Positions 25,441 to 37,750 of a stretch of 64,000 nucleotides of DNA are shown in pieces; the stretch's first letter is position 1; every line of letters begins with the position of its first letter. The stretch is from positions 345,167 to 409,166 of the forward strand of contig VXBA01003289.1 of assembly GCA_013399895.1 (NCBI GenBank), written 5' to 3'. The notes beneath the pieces are model-generated. The model did no database searches. It had not been told where the DNA came from and saw nothing but the letters and a program-made list of their open reading frames with translations. The DNA comes from Serilophus lunatus. Lineage: Eukaryota; Chordata; Aves; Passeriformes; Eurylaimidae. The position numbers and the translations under genes are program-made.

Positions 25441-25568
25441 CCTTTTTACACCTAAGGAACAGACACAGCAGGTAGACTGAAGCATTTACCCAAGGCTATA
25501 TGTGAAGTTTGACAGAGCCAGGGCCTGACTCCAAGTATCTGGACTTGCTGCATTGTCACTAGACATGA
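25441..25568 (-). repeat. MIR-type SINE remnant
   Basis: On the plus strand the blocks TTTTTACACCTAAGGAACAG, then CATTTACCCAAGGCTATATG, then GACAGAGCCAGGGCCTGACT follow the order of the reverse-complemented MIR family core. The conserved 'acttgcccaaggtcacacag' core is recognisable as the CCCAAGG block. This is the clearest of the three MIR-like remnants. Confidence 0.7.
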
Positions 25569-25634
25569 GTTGTCATTTGCTTGCATTATATTCTAGTGTG
25601 TTCCAGCAATGGATGGAATGGTCACTTTTCCTAT

Positions 25635-25639
25635 GGGAC
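25635..25639. repeat. 5-bp target site duplication, left (LTR-B)
   Basis: GGGAC immediately precedes the TGTGGTGG end of LTR-B and is repeated exactly at 26972-26976. Confidence 0.9.
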
Positions 25640-25727
25640 TGTGGTGGTTTAGGACCACTTTTATTGTTTAGGGGCAGGTCCAATAAAGGTGACGGAAAAC
25701 TGAATAGAGTTTGCAGCAGGTGGACAG

Positions 25728-25733
25728 TTTATT
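25728..25733 (-). terminator. LTR-B polyadenylation signal
   Basis: TTTATT on the plus strand is AATAAA on the element strand, about 90 bases before the 3' terminus of the LTR. It aligns with 7801-7806 in LTR-A. Confidence 0.65.
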
Positions 25734-26144
25734 ACAGGGGGTTTAAATTAAGGAAGTAGGGATAACCCGCAGGGACCCCAGAATTACACAGAGGAACACC
25801 CGACATGCAGGGAAAATAAAAAACATAAAAGGGAAAAAAGGCCAAAGGGAACTGTGCTTTCAGCTAGATGGCTAGCTGAAAAAGCAGTGGGGAAGGGTAG
25901 GAAAAGTGGTCTCTCTCCCTTCCCTCTCTCCTGGAAGCACTTCCCGGCCCTTCAGGCTCTCTGAAAAACACAAAAAGAAATGAAAACAACTCCCTCCCAC
26001 CACCTCCCCGAAAGGGGTTACTTGCTTGCTGAGAGAAAATGGGTGAACTCGTGCTGTGAGGCCTGCGACTGAGAAGGAGAGCAGCTGTGGTCTTCTCACA
26101 GCAGCAGCTGAAGAAGAGAGAGAGGGGCAGGCTGTTGTCTTCAG

Positions 26145-26152
26145 CTTTTAAG
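26145..26152 (-). promoter_or_regulatory. LTR-B TATA-like element
   Basis: CTTAAAAG on the minus strand is a TATA variant sited about 60 bases downstream of a CCAAT box. The aligned position in LTR-A is CTTCAAAG, so LTR-A has probably lost it. Confidence 0.5.
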
Positions 26153-26207
26153 CCTTCTCATTCTCGCGTGGATCTCGTTGCTCTCTTCCTGGCCAAGCTC
26201 TCTCTCC

Positions 26208-26212
26208 ATTGG
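26208..26212 (-). promoter_or_regulatory. LTR-B CCAAT box
   Basis: CCAAT on the minus strand sits in a GGACCAATGG context, the NF-Y type core. The LTR-A counterpart (7300-7304) reads CGAAT. Confidence 0.5.
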
Positions 26213-26280
26213 TCCAGCAGGCCAGGCCCCACCTTGGTTCCGTGTTTTCATGTCGAGAAAATCATGAGTTTCGGTACCTC

Positions 26281-26290
26281 GCGCCATCTT
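26281..26290 (-). promoter_or_regulatory. YY1-type motif in LTR-B
   Basis: AAGATGGCGC on the minus strand is identical to the motif at 7220-7229 in LTR-A. In both copies it lies about 137-140 bases upstream of the TATA-like position. Confidence 0.55.
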
Positions 26291-26971
26291 TGTTTTCACA
26301 GCCGTGGCATCTTGGGGAACGCTCTGGTGCCACTGCCGCTTCTATCACTAGCACAGCATTGGCCCCCTGATGCTGTCCAAAAGCGGTGGCCGCGCTCAGG
26401 TTCCCGGCTGGGGCCGGCCCGGAGCTGCCACACTTGTGCTAGGGGCCTGGGCAATGATCGTGCGTCCTGTACGCTGCCCTGGGAGGCCACTATGCCCCGC
26501 GCAGGGAGGGACAGTCCCGGGCCGCACACTTCGCAGGAAGGGGGGGACAGCAAGCGGGAACAGAGGCTGTCCTGGCTCTGGGCTGGCGGAGGGGCTGCCG
26601 CCTGTGCCACCTGAGCTGGGACTGAGGGACCACGCACAGCACGAGACAACTCCGGGGCCATGCATGCCGCTGGCCCGTGCTCCCGGGACAGGGGCAGGAG
26701 CAGGCAGGAACGGCACCATCCCGTCCCTGCTCCATCCTGCACTTCCAGGAAGCTGGGGAGCCGCCACCACCTGTCCCAAGACGGCCCCATGGGAAACGAG
26801 AAGCTGCTGCCACTCCCCCGCCTCCCCAAGTGTTTTTAAGGAAAGCAGAATTTTACTCAGGCAGGTAAGTGAGCTCTTCTTACCCCCTTTTTTCCCAAAA
26901 AGTCCAAGGAACACCCCCAAAGCCCCCCTTTGACCATCCCCCCATGATCCCAGCCCCCCCAAACCAGTACA

Positions 26972-26976
26972 GGGAC
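26972..26976. repeat. 5-bp target site duplication, right (LTR-B)
   Basis: GGGAC equals 25635-25639 and fixes the 5' boundary of LTR-B. Confidence 0.9.
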
Positions 26977-29900
26977 CAAAAATATAGTGTTGTAGAAAGA
27001 GAATTTTATTCCTGAGGCTGCATACTTGCTAAAATCATTATGGGATTTTGCAAGAAATCTTCTTTCTGTTTAGGTACTCCTAATTGTATTTAGCTTGCTT
27101 GCTTTCAGCTATATTTGGTGTCCTAAGTCATATTTTGGATAAAAGCTGAATACTATGAGGGAAACGTTTTGATCAAATGCTAAGATGGAGAGACCAATGC
27201 ACAGTTGATTTTGTATAAAATATCAGATTTATACAAGTATTGATAGTGAAATTTAACTCTATGTTCTTTACACAGCATGGAACCTTTTACTGCAGAAACA
27301 ATTTTAAAATAGTTTTAAACAGTATGAGTACAGTAAAACTAAAAATATCACCAAGCTATTTAAAGTAGCTGTATGGAAAAAAAAATCTCTTGTCTTGTGG
27401 CTCTTGCACTGTTACCCAGAAATGTGTCAACATCAGGCAGGGTCTCTCAGCTAGGTTTAGGAGTATAAAGGACCTTGCATTATTAAGTTTATTTTGGTAA
27501 TGTCACTTTTGGTAGGAGTCATTTTCAAAGAGAGATGTTGCAGCTTTGTAGGTCAGTCAGACTTTAGACTCAATCAGCTTGGTAAAAAATTCAAACAAAT
27601 AAAAAAAAACAAAACAAAATAGCCAGTGGAGTACAATTTATTGGAAAAGTTGCTTTCCATTAACTATCCCAGGCATCCCCAGATGGAAAGCGGCACTAGC
27701 ATCACAGAATGTGCACATTTATAAACTGAGGGAAACTTTCATGGAAAAATAGCGCTGTACAACAGGCAAACTAATTGGAGCTGAATAATTACTGTAGGGT
27801 AAATTCTTACCATAATAAACCACGTCTGAGAACTTGTGTGCCACTGACACTCTAGAGAGTTTTCATATGAGATGAAGGTTAGTGAGTCCTTGAAGTCCAC
27901 AAAGAAACCTGGTCTAAAGTGATGTTATCCAGACAGCTCTGGCTAACAGTGGTGGAGACTATATTTGCTCTCTTCTTTAAATACTTTGATTATATGTACC
28001 AGAGTAGTCCATTTACGGCCAGATGTGTACAAGGTCCATTGAAAATCATTGAATCATAGTGAAGTCAGACATCCTCCTTTCAGCTACTTCCTTAGACCTG
28101 CGAAGTACGAAGTCTGGGAGATGTTAATCATAAGGAAATTAATTCTTTTTGCAGATCTTTAAAAAAAAAACCATTAAAAAACATTTAAAAACTGTTATGT
28201 TATCTCAAATACTAAAACTGAAACTAGCAATAGTTGACTTCTTAGCTGAGAAGTGCAAGAGGACTAGAATGGGTGCTTGTGTATGAAATAAGTCTGTTCA
28301 TCTGTGTGGATCTCAAACAATGTAGTGCTGAACTTTGATACTGATACTTTTTTTCATAGTATTTAGGGACAGATTCTGCTCTCATTAACAAATTATTCTA
28401 GATGTGATATATCTGATTTTAACCTTACAGGAATAATACTTATTTCTACTGTGGGTTAAAGTGCTTTTAAAACTGAAACATACCAAAGGCAGAATAACAC
28501 TTAAATAAATGTACACGTACTGTGGGTGTTCAACTCCTCCTGCCTTCTTCCTGCTCATGTGTCAGTTGTCCTCTATCAATTCTGGATTAAGCCTCTTTTT
28601 CCCACCAGATGTGGTTTTTACCATGGATTCAGACCCTGTGCCTGGCACTTACTCTTGTCTGTTCTGTGGAGACTTATATTGACAGGAAAATGCAAGCACT
28701 CTGTATCATTAGTGCTGCAGAAGGAGTCACTGCAATGCAATTCCCTCCTCGCACGAAAATGAATTGTGATTGGGGAGGTAGTACTGCAATATAGACCATT
28801 CCTTTTTATGCAACAAAACAAAGAGGAAATCCAGGGACAGTAGAACCTGGGAACAGCCACTTTACAACTGTACCGCATGAAAGACCACTATTTTGATGTC
28901 TGTTGACTCCTCACAGGTGTCTTTGTAGTTTGTAGAGACATTGGTGTACCACTTGTACTGATTTACAGGGCTCATAAATCAATCCTAAGTGCTTGCCCTG
29001 TACTCATGGCTCACAGGGGACTTCAGCTGCTAAACTGTATGACTCGTCCATAATTCTGTCCCTGCTTCTATTTCAAACTGTGTGGTTCAGCTCTAGTATG
29101 TAATGTGTATCTCCTTCTTACTCAATTGAACAATGTGTAGTCAGTCACATTTACTAAGAGTGTCAAAAAGCAGTAAAGACTGTTTTACTCCTGTTAAGCT
29201 TTGCAGAGACAATACAGCTGAATTGCAAGGCTGGTGCATTATTAACAGCTCATTTACTGAGTTCCCCATAGAGAATAGTGTCTGCTAGTGCTGTGTGAGC
29301 CAGATGTGCACCCTTGCTTATTCCTTAATGCTGGACTGAATGTGGGGCTGCTAAATGAGGAACAGCATCTCTTAAGAGTTTCCTTCTTGTATGAAGGGGA
29401 GCATGGATGTGGGCTTTCTCAGACTTGTGCTTCAGACAATAGAGGCTCAGCATAAATACAGAAGGAAATCCCAGGTGTGACTCCAGTTACACAACTGCTG
29501 AGGCCTAAATTTTGCTGCTTCATTGCATGTATTCACGGGAAGATAGAATTTCTACTGCATTTGTGTACACAAAGTGAACCTGATGTGTCTCATTGATGGT
29601 TTCTTCAGTGGTACCAAATGCTTATGTAGGGATGTAACTTTGCTATGTTTTTCTAGTCATTAGCTAAGACAGCTAATGTCTAATGGTGATTTTAGGACAC
29701 ACTCTTGGAACTAAAGGATTTAGCTGTATTTCTCACCGAGCATAAAAGTGTTGTGTATGGTTTGTTTTTTTTTCAGGCTGACCTTTAAGTTTGAAAGTGC
29801 TGAAATGTTTACTGGGGCTGATGAACCTTCCTGGTGTAATTCAACTTAAAGAAAAAGAAGTTATGCTTGAAAAATTCAAGGACTTCTTTGCAGAAAGAAT

Positions 29901-30642
29901 TCCTTGTATATGTATGTGTTGGTTGTAACTAGAGATAAGAAATCGTGTGAGCATTTAAAGGCAGGGAAAGATGCTCTGTAAACCTAGGAGATACTAAAGA
30001 GCCACTGCAAGCTGGTATGTCTAACTTTGGTTATCCTGTCCCTCAGTCTTCCTAGTTGAGTGGTGTCATAGTAGTGCCACTTGTAGTTCAAAGGCAAAGG
30101 CAAAGGCAAGGCAGATTACATATATGGAGGAGTCATTTCTCAGTATCCAGCAGGTACAGTGATACAGTGGCATAATTTCTAGTTTGTCTACACAATTTTA
30201 AGTGTCAGACTGCAGGCTGATGACTAAAAGGAATTGCTGTGTCTGCAGAGACCTTGGTAGGGAGACCTTGGAGCTGAGATGCTGATGGAAAAGAGTAACA
30301 TCTATAAGCAGAGCTTTTGTGATGAGCTAGAAGAGCTGTTAGAGCAAGGACAAGAGCAAAGCTGAAGGAGCAGGCAGGGCTCAAATTGATGTGCAAATCA
30401 ACCAGAAGAACAGATAGCCCCTGTGGCCAGGAGTGGCAGCTAATGCTCTAGGGCCAGCAACAGCTTGGATAAAGCCTTGTTATCCTTCAGGTGACAAACT
30501 CCTGGGACCTGCTAACTGTAAGCTGGAAAGGGATTCATAGTGCAGAAAATGAGGAAACAGCCACATGGCTGCATCAAAGTGCTGGTGAAGAAAGTTGTAA
30601 GGTATCACAATGCAGCTTTGGTATTTTATCTTAATGCTTATC
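26977..30642. other. Unique AT-rich sequence, no gene recognised
   Basis: No exon or repeat family is recognised. There is an A-rich patch at 27597-27622 and a short (CAAAGG)n run at about 30089-30112. Open frames are below 90 codons. Confidence 0.45.
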
Positions 30643-30700
30643 TCAGAACCAAAGAATATGCTGAGTTGGAAGCGATCCATAGGGATCATCAAGTCTTAGT
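30643..30700 (-). mobile_element. CR1 LINE 3'-end fragment
   Basis: The block from CAGAACCAAAGAATATG through GAGTTGGAAGCGATCCATAG to GGATCATCAAGTC matches the reverse complement of the last 55-60 bases of avian CR1. The octamer at the very 3' end is degraded. Very short CR1 copies like this are common products of early-terminated reverse transcription. Confidence 0.8.
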
Positions 30701-33700
30701 CTTCTTGTTGTCCTTTTCTCCTATTCATTAATGGCACAATTTATTAAGACAATTGATATATTTTTGTGTGGAAAAATTAGGCATTTGAGGACCAGTCAAC
30801 TTGGTTTAATTTTTCCCAGGTTTGGTGTGGGGATTCAAGCTGATATTTTATCACTGGCCACCAAGGTTTAAACCTGGCATGGTTGATATCACTCAAAGGC
30901 TGTCATAAATTCTGCAGAAGGCTGTATATAATCTTAAGACATCTGTTCTGAGTGATTATGACATTTCATCGTGAGTTCTTTTAGCTGCAATTGGAAGGGA
31001 TACGCTATTTAAGCGCATATCCACTTCTTTTTCCTTTTTATTAGTAGGATATATTGATAAATGAGGGAAGACAGTGGCAACTGAACCCATGCCAGATTTA
31101 GCTCCACAGTATTTGCATGGGGAGGTGGATCTGACACAGCAGAATGACTGAGGGCAGCTGTGGATCTGTGCTTACTATAGCTGTATTCATATCATTGTGA
31201 CTTCATCTATTTGTAAAAAGAACACAGGTCTTCACCACACATGAAACTGAGTGTGCATGATGTTGTTCATTTAGACTTTTGTGACGCATTGCCTGTAAAG
31301 AAAACCCCAAACCCTGAAAACCTCAGAAGAAAACAACAGATAGTTAGGAAGCACTGTGGCAATCAAACAACAAGAGCAGAAAAAATGTTTAAAAGAGACA
31401 TATGGCTTAACATGCTGGCCCATTTTTGGTTGATCTTTTTCCAATCCTTCTGCTCTCTCAGTATAACCTCTCTCTCAGTCCTTCCTTTATTCCATAAGCC
31501 CATCTGCCTTCATCTGTTAATTCAATGCTCTTACTATTGAATTGTTTATCAGGTCCCATTCCAGCCTAGTTACAACAGGCCTGCTACTCAGTAGTGGGCC
31601 AGTGTTGAGAAAAATGTAAATAACTAATGATTTGTCTGGAAACTTTTAAGAGGGAAGCCAGAACAACTGAGCATTTGATATCTTTAAAAAAATTTTCAAG
31701 GCCTGGATGCAGACAGGAATAATCTCAACTTTACCACTCTACTGGGTACACAGTGATTTTTGGCTTAGAGCACTTTCACAAGGTAAGAGGAATATCCCTG
31801 CTTGTCTTGGTCTTGATTCTTTTCCAGTTCAGCCTGGGAGAGATCTCGTGAGATGTCTGAATTGATCCAAGAGGCTTAATTGTCCTATAAAAGGGAAAAT
31901 CTCGACTTGTCCCTCCTCCTTGGAAAGCACTGCTTTGTCCTATGTACTTTCACCTCTCTGCAGTCTAACCCTGCAAGCTCTTGGTCTTGCTTCAGTTCAG
32001 CCAGTGCAAAATTAACTCAGTAAAATGATGGGTAATGGAGGACCAAATGAAAGCCTCAGCAAATCAGGAATTGGGTGCAGAGCAAAACCAGAAGCATCTC
32101 CTTTCAGCAAGAATTCATTCATCCCTTCTGAATACCCACTCTCATCAAAAGAAAAAGCTCTCTGGTTGTGTTCTAGCACAATGTTAAAGCATATGTCTAA
32201 ATGCATGAATAGTTGTCTGGTCAGTAATATAGCCGTGCTGCTTGTGTGAAACGTGAACTTGGTGAACTTTACCACAACTAGCCCTCTTGGGGGAATACCT
32301 TCAAAATCTATTCATGTAACTAGAGATTTTCTCACTTTTCCCCTTCAGAGGAGGTCTCCAGATGAGATTAGAAGTAGTTATATGTTAAGCCAAATCACTC
32401 TGGTGCTATGACTCTTCAGGGGTCTCCTGTTCTCTTTTGGCTTTGTTATTGTAATTATGATGTAGCACCAACTTTTTCATAGGCAATGAGAAAATTATCC
32501 CCCTCTTCTAGTGTGGCTTCCTAAGAAGATAAGACTTGCATAAATACACTGAGCATCTCACTTTCATGCAACCCATGCAATCTTTAAACTGGTGGAGACA
32601 TCTCATGCACATTAGATGAGGGAGTCTTAAATATACACACTTCTTTTAAGTTTTATGACAGCCAGGTAGAGGAGAAGAGACCCTGACAAAGGGTATTCCC
32701 ACCCCAACTCCTCTGGTGTGCAAGAAAAGCTGCAGTGTGAACTCACCATCACTGGGGTCATATCAAAGAAGCTGCAAGAACACTCATTAAAACAATTTCA
32801 CTGGTGACAGAACAACTTGTTGGGATATGTGTACGATCTTTTTGTCATCTAACTTGCTTTATGAATTTTTTTTGCCAAGCGGAGCCTTAGTTGTAAAAAT
32901 GTCTCTTGGTAGCATTCTCACAGGCTTTATGCAGGAGAAAATATGCAGTATATTTGCCCAGGCAGAATGATGATTCATCATCATTGTATCTCTTCTGCCA
33001 GTGATGCTAATATTTAACGTCCTTCTGTTTTGAAGCTGGCTAGCATTTGCTCCAGAAAGAGAATCAAGGTAGAGGAAAACGAACTTAATAGAGGCAAATA
33101 TCAAACCAGTGTATATGTAAAACAGGTGTAACTGCAAAAATGCAGCCATGCAAGTGAATGCAGCTGAGGGGCTGGAATTCTTTTGATCAAGTTAATGCCC
33201 CAGTAATTCAGTACTTGTGTAAAGAAACTTCTCTGTACTCACAAGATAAAACAGGGATGAAGTTTGGGCTGTTGCATAGCATGCTGCCTGTTCTTGTGAG
33301 GAAGAAGTTTGAAAGGGGGTGCAGTCCTACTAGGGCAGAAATTGCTCCTGGACTTGCCCCATACCATTCCTCAACAATTATAATCTTTGATCAATTGTTC
33401 TAGGGGAGTGTCTGTCATGGCCTCTTCCCAAAAGTTCAGATCTGGACTGCCAGGAAGGCAGGCTATCCTGTCCAAGAAAAAGGTAAGTCATGCCCAAGAG
33501 CTGCTAAAAGAAAACACTCAGAGCCTGAAGACCTAGCACCCACACTAGACAAATGTCTACTGCTATGGATGAGTGTGGCATTCAGCTGAGGTATGAGCAA
33601 TGCTTTCTGTGTGAGGCAAAATACAGTAAAAGACATTACACAGCATCGGGCAAGTGCCTCTTTAAAGACAGTCTAAGTGTGTCAGTAACAGACTTCTGAG

Positions 33701-35699
33701 TCCCAATAGAGCGAATAATCCAAAATGAGAAGCCACATAAGCCAGGTATGAGACTATCATTTGAACATAAATGAGCCTAGTATTTAGAAATACTGCCCTG
33801 TATCATCTTAGTGGTAGTCTCTTTATCAGGCAAAAAACTGTATTTCTTGGTAAAATTTAATGAATATTGAGTTGCAGGAAAGAGACGCACTTGCATGGTG
33901 TGTAGTTCAGCTGGAGATGAATCCTGCATAAAAACTTAGGATGTGCCCAAATGTACATCTGAACTGTTAAACTACCATCACATTGCAGTGTCTTCTGCCA
34001 AGGTGGTGGGTTCCCATTTATCAATTATCCAGTCTTTACTTATACAATGGCCACCCAGAGCCAGTGACAGGATAATGGCTGTGCTCCTATGTTTGACTGA
34101 TTAAAAGAGCAATATAAAGATTAAGCAGCTTGAAGTTACTCTGATTTTATACAGCTTTAAGGAAGGAGCATGCTTAGTTAATGATTTAGAGACTGACCTT
34201 TTTTTCCTTTAGAAAAGCTCTCTTGGATAAAGTTTGGGTTTGTTTACACCTGACCCCCTATAAAGGCATGAGTAAATCCTGTGAAAGCCTTACTCAGTCC
34301 TACCATCATCACCCAGATAAGCTTGAGAGTCTTGCAGAGAAGGACATTAGTGAAGGTTTTTTATCGTCTGTAACATGACAACCAACGTATCTGTCTGTTT
34401 TTTCTAGATCAAGGTGTGCTTGACATTTGTTAAGAATAACTATTCCTTTTTTTCACTTATTTCATGACAGCATTTAAAAACAACTACAAACTGTACTATA
34501 TTAAGTAGTTGTTCCTCTGATATTTATCAGGCATGAGCCACTAGAATGATAGGTGTTGGAAATGCAATGGAATCTGTCCTGTGCCAACTCAAGAGTGTAT
34601 ATCTATGTACCTCAGAAGCATTTGGTAGAGAAAGATCTATTTCCTTCATCTTATCTCTTTTCCACACCCTCCCCAAACCAAATTTTTCTTTCTTCCATTT
34701 CCTGCTTTTGTAGGATGGCTTTCTGCAAAATTCCCTGCAACAGAGACATACATCTTGGTCACTTGCTGCCAAAATCATCTTGACCTTACACTGTCTGTAG
34801 ACCTGTCCTGAGGCATGAATATAGCTTATCTTATGGCTGAAAAGATACCAGGAGTTGTCAACAAGCCTGTGGGACAGCAAAATGTGCTGTTTTGCTTAGC
34901 CTGTGGGAGGCTGGGGAGTGCAGAAAGGTAGGCATATGAAATTCAGAAGTTTGTTTATTGCATAAATAGGAATCTTAACTGCCAAAGTTTAGTCTAATTT
35001 TAAAGCTCGTTATGCATTATGTAACTCTCCTCCCTTTCAGTAAAATGCAAAGTTACAATAGAAACCACTCTATTTCCAACATGTTCCTCAAAAGAATGGA
35101 ATCATACAGCAGGACAAAATGTCCTCTTCAAAGCCTGGTTAATTTCTGAGCTACTTGTCACATTCATCTTCTACTCAGTATCTGAATGTATATCTGCTGA
35201 AAGTGGATATTTGCTTCTTGATCTGAATTTTGATCTCTGGTTGTACTCAAATTCCAACTTTTAGCTTCCTTCTCCTGTGGGAAACTCGGGGTATTCTTTT
35301 CAGTCTTCAAGAAAAGTGGGGGTAGTATCTTGTGAAGAGGAAAGCATGTACCCTGTTCTTCTTGAAGGGATTCCTCTCCCCAGGTTCACAGAGAATGACA
35401 AGGTCTTGTGCTTCATATCTTGTGGTCCTGAAATGTGCTCATAGAGGTTCTGACTCCTCCTTGCACACCCATAATGTTAAGCTGTCTCTACAACTTGTAA
35501 TCAAACTTAGAGTTTGAGCTCCTGTTTTCAGAGCATATGCATTTATCAAGTTTTCCTGTTTTAGCTAACTTAATGGTTTTGGTAGAATCAACATATATAT
35601 CTGCCTTTCAAGATGAGAAGCATGTCTGATTTTAATACCTGATGTAGAATTACACCAGTAACCCACAAAGGCAAGAAGGAGTTGGATGACATCTCAGAG
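30701..35699. other. Unique AT-rich sequence, no gene recognised
   Basis: I see no convincing exon, RNA gene or repeat. Open frames reach 117 codons (minus, 34527-34880) but have no recognisable domain. Confidence 0.45.
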
Positions 35700-35830
35700 G
35701 AGGCAGTGAATCAAGAGTGAGGAGGCTTGGGCTGATTCTTTGCTCTGTTTCAGGGAATTACTGTGACACCTTTGGGCAATCCACTTTACCTTTTCATTCT
35801 TTTGACTCTCTCCCTTGCCTTCATTTTATT
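35700..35830 (+). repeat. MIR-type SINE remnant
   Basis: The plus strand carries a CTTTGGGCAATCCACTTTACC block, close to the MIR 'ccttgggcaagtcacttaacc' core, preceded by a tRNA-unrelated GGGCTGATTCTTTGCTC stretch. The orientation is forward. The copy is degraded and its ends are approximate. Confidence 0.55.
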
Positions 35831-36559
35831 TCTTTCTATTTAGAGTTTCAAAATGCAAAGGCAAAAGCACATGCCTATTATTAGCAGTTTCAGTGTATTC
35901 AGTGAATACAGATGTATTCTGAAAGGCACATTCACTTTTTTTATGTGGTCTTCATGGCTTGGTATATCTTGTAGTGTGCCTGCCTTGCTCCTGGGAAACA
36001 GCTGGTGTGGCTTTGGGATGATGGGCCCCCTTTCTTCCCACTCTGAATGCACAGAGAACTAGCTCACTTACTGCTCTTGTGTGTGGGTGTTTCTAATTGT
36101 AGATGTAATTCTGCTTTCACTAATGTTATGGAAGTACTGAGCCATCCTCCTTCCCAAATTCAATTGGATTTATCTTCTGATGTTTCTGTGATACAGGGTT
36201 CCAGTTTCTCCTGTTTCACCTCCTCAAAAAAGGAAATGAGATGATCAAGTGGAAATTAGAGGTCATCATGTGTCTGAAAATATTCTGGAGTGTTGATTTA
36301 AAAAGGTAAAATAAGTATTTCTTGCACTGATAACAAGTAAATCTGAGAGCCAAAGAAGTTTGTATGAGGGGAGATTGCAAGGATGGTTTTAGAAACAAAC
36401 GTAGCTTCAGTTGTGGAGTTACTGGACACATTTGTGGCTTTTATCAACGTGTTTTCTTCTGGGTCCTAAGCAGTCTTGAAAGATTAATATATTTAGTAGC
36501 AAGTGGGTGTGAATCCACTCCAACAGAATTGTTTAAAAAAAGCGCTGTTTAAAAAAACT
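35831..36559. other. Unique sequence upstream of the CpG island
   Basis: I see no gene or repeat. CpG frequency is low until about 36.6 kb. Confidence 0.4.
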
Positions 36560-37341
36560 TTACCTAGAAAAACGAGGTGAGGGGGCAAGCAGGCCTCTGC
36601 AGGATTATTCCATCTCCTCCTTCTGGCAGCTGGCATGAAGAGCTGTTCTTCAGCCCTTTCGACTGGTGGGTGCAGAGACAGCGGGTTGCTGCTTGTAGCT
36701 GTTTGTTCCCTGAAGTCCCAACAGCACTCTCGGTCTATTTTTAGTGAGTATCTTTGCGAGACCTGTGGGAAAAGTGAGTGTATAGTACCTCTGTCCCCAT
36801 CGTGAACTGCGTTTTGAATCTCGCTCTTTTCGTAGCTGTGGTACTGTTATATTCTTTGTCCAGGGGTGCGAGTCACAAGTACCTGTCTAGAAGGAGAGGC
36901 TGGAGATGAGGATGGTGAATGGTGCATGTTACCCAGGGGCGGTGACACAGCTGCTGGAACAGTAGTGCTCCCCAAGCTCTTGTTCAGGTGAGTGCGGAAA
37001 AGGCTTTAAAGATCACTCCGGAGGCTCTGGGACTGGTGGGGAGTTGGTGTGAAGGCGGCAGCCCCGAGCTCAAGGAGTAAAGAGGAAAACAGGTTGGTCT
37101 TTTTTCCGCCTCTACGCCCGATGTGGGGGTAAGCTGAGCTGTGTGTGCTGTGATGTCCCCGTGGGATCAGCTGAGGAGAGCCGGGGTGCTGCGCGGGTGT
37201 GCGCCCCTCAGCTGGGAACCGGCCCGGGCGGCCGTGCCGGGTGGGAGGCAGCGGAGGCGGGAGGGAGGAGCGCTGAGGGGTGGGCCGGGCCGGGCCGGGC
37301 GGCGCTGCCGGGCGCCCGCCGCGGCGTGTGGGTGGCTCCAG
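36560..37341 (+). promoter_or_regulatory. CpG island, left part; probable host promoter
   Basis: GC content and CpG density rise from about 36.6 kb and are strongest at 37180-37341, with many GGGCCGG, GGCGG and GGAGGCGGGAGG blocks of the kind bound by SP-family factors. There is no TATA box, the usual state for CpG-island promoters. Unlike the other GC-rich blocks in the window (LTR-A, LTR-B) it has no resemblance to an LTR. Plus-strand transcription is inferred from the T excess downstream and from splice-donor-like sites at 36773/36774 and 36987/36988. The core of the island, perhaps with the first exon, is lost in the gap at 37342-37750. The gene served cannot be named. Confidence 0.65.
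36842..36987 (+). other. Candidate first exon (5' UTR), donor at its end
   Basis: CAG is followed directly by GTGAGTGCGG at 36988, a full match to the vertebrate donor consensus (MAG|GTRAGT). It lies at the edge of a CpG island. The upstream boundary (a transcription start) is not visible and the start given here is arbitrary. No open frame of note lies in it, so if real it would be non-coding. A weaker donor-like site (AAA|GTGAGT) is at 36773/36774. Confidence 0.3.
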
Positions 37342-37750
37342 NNNNNNNNNNNNNNNNNNNNNNNNNNNNNNNNNNNNNNNNNNNNNNNNNNNNNNNNNNN
37401 NNNNNNNNNNNNNNNNNNNNNNNNNNNNNNNNNNNNNNNNNNNNNNNNNNNNNNNNNNNNNNNNNNNNNNNNNNNNNNNNNNNNNNNNNNNNNNNNNNNN
37501 NNNNNNNNNNNNNNNNNNNNNNNNNNNNNNNNNNNNNNNNNNNNNNNNNNNNNNNNNNNNNNNNNNNNNNNNNNNNNNNNNNNNNNNNNNNNNNNNNNNN
37601 NNNNNNNNNNNNNNNNNNNNNNNNNNNNNNNNNNNNNNNNNNNNNNNNNNNNNNNNNNNNNNNNNNNNNNNNNNNNNNNNNNNNNNNNNNNNNNNNNNNN
37701 NNNNNNNNNNNNNNNNNNNNNNNNNNNNNNNNNNNNNNNNNNNNNNNNNN
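37342..37750. other. Assembly gap (409 N) in the CpG island
   Basis: This run of N is flanked by GC-rich sequence on the left and by G8-T-G11 on the right (37751-37770). Extreme GC content is the likely cause. Apparent long open frames through it are artefacts. Confidence 0.99.

Larger units (their letters stand above)
25640..26971 (-). mobile_element. Long solo ERV LTR, well preserved (LTR-B)
   Basis: This 1332-bp element has TGTGGTGGTTTAGG at its left end and CCAAACCAGTACA at its right end (reverse complement TGTACTGGTTTGG), giving canonical TG...CA termini. Identical GGGAC target duplications flank it. AATAAA on the minus strand (25728-25733) near the left end shows that it reads right to left. 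On the minus strand a CCAAT box (26208-26212) lies about 60 bases upstream of a TATA-like CTTAAAAG (26145-26152), a normal promoter layout that predicts initiation near 26118. A YY1-type site is at 26281-26290. The upstream half (26330-26780) is very GC- and CpG-rich. No internal gag/pol/env-like sequence adjoins, so it is a solo LTR. The 5-bp duplication fits an ERVL-like or related class, but the family cannot be named from sequence alone. Confidence 0.92.

Noticed and set aside
26087..26962. Open frames of up to 188 codons on both strands
   Set aside because: Same cause: GC-rich LTR-B sequence. They do not match retroviral or host proteins.
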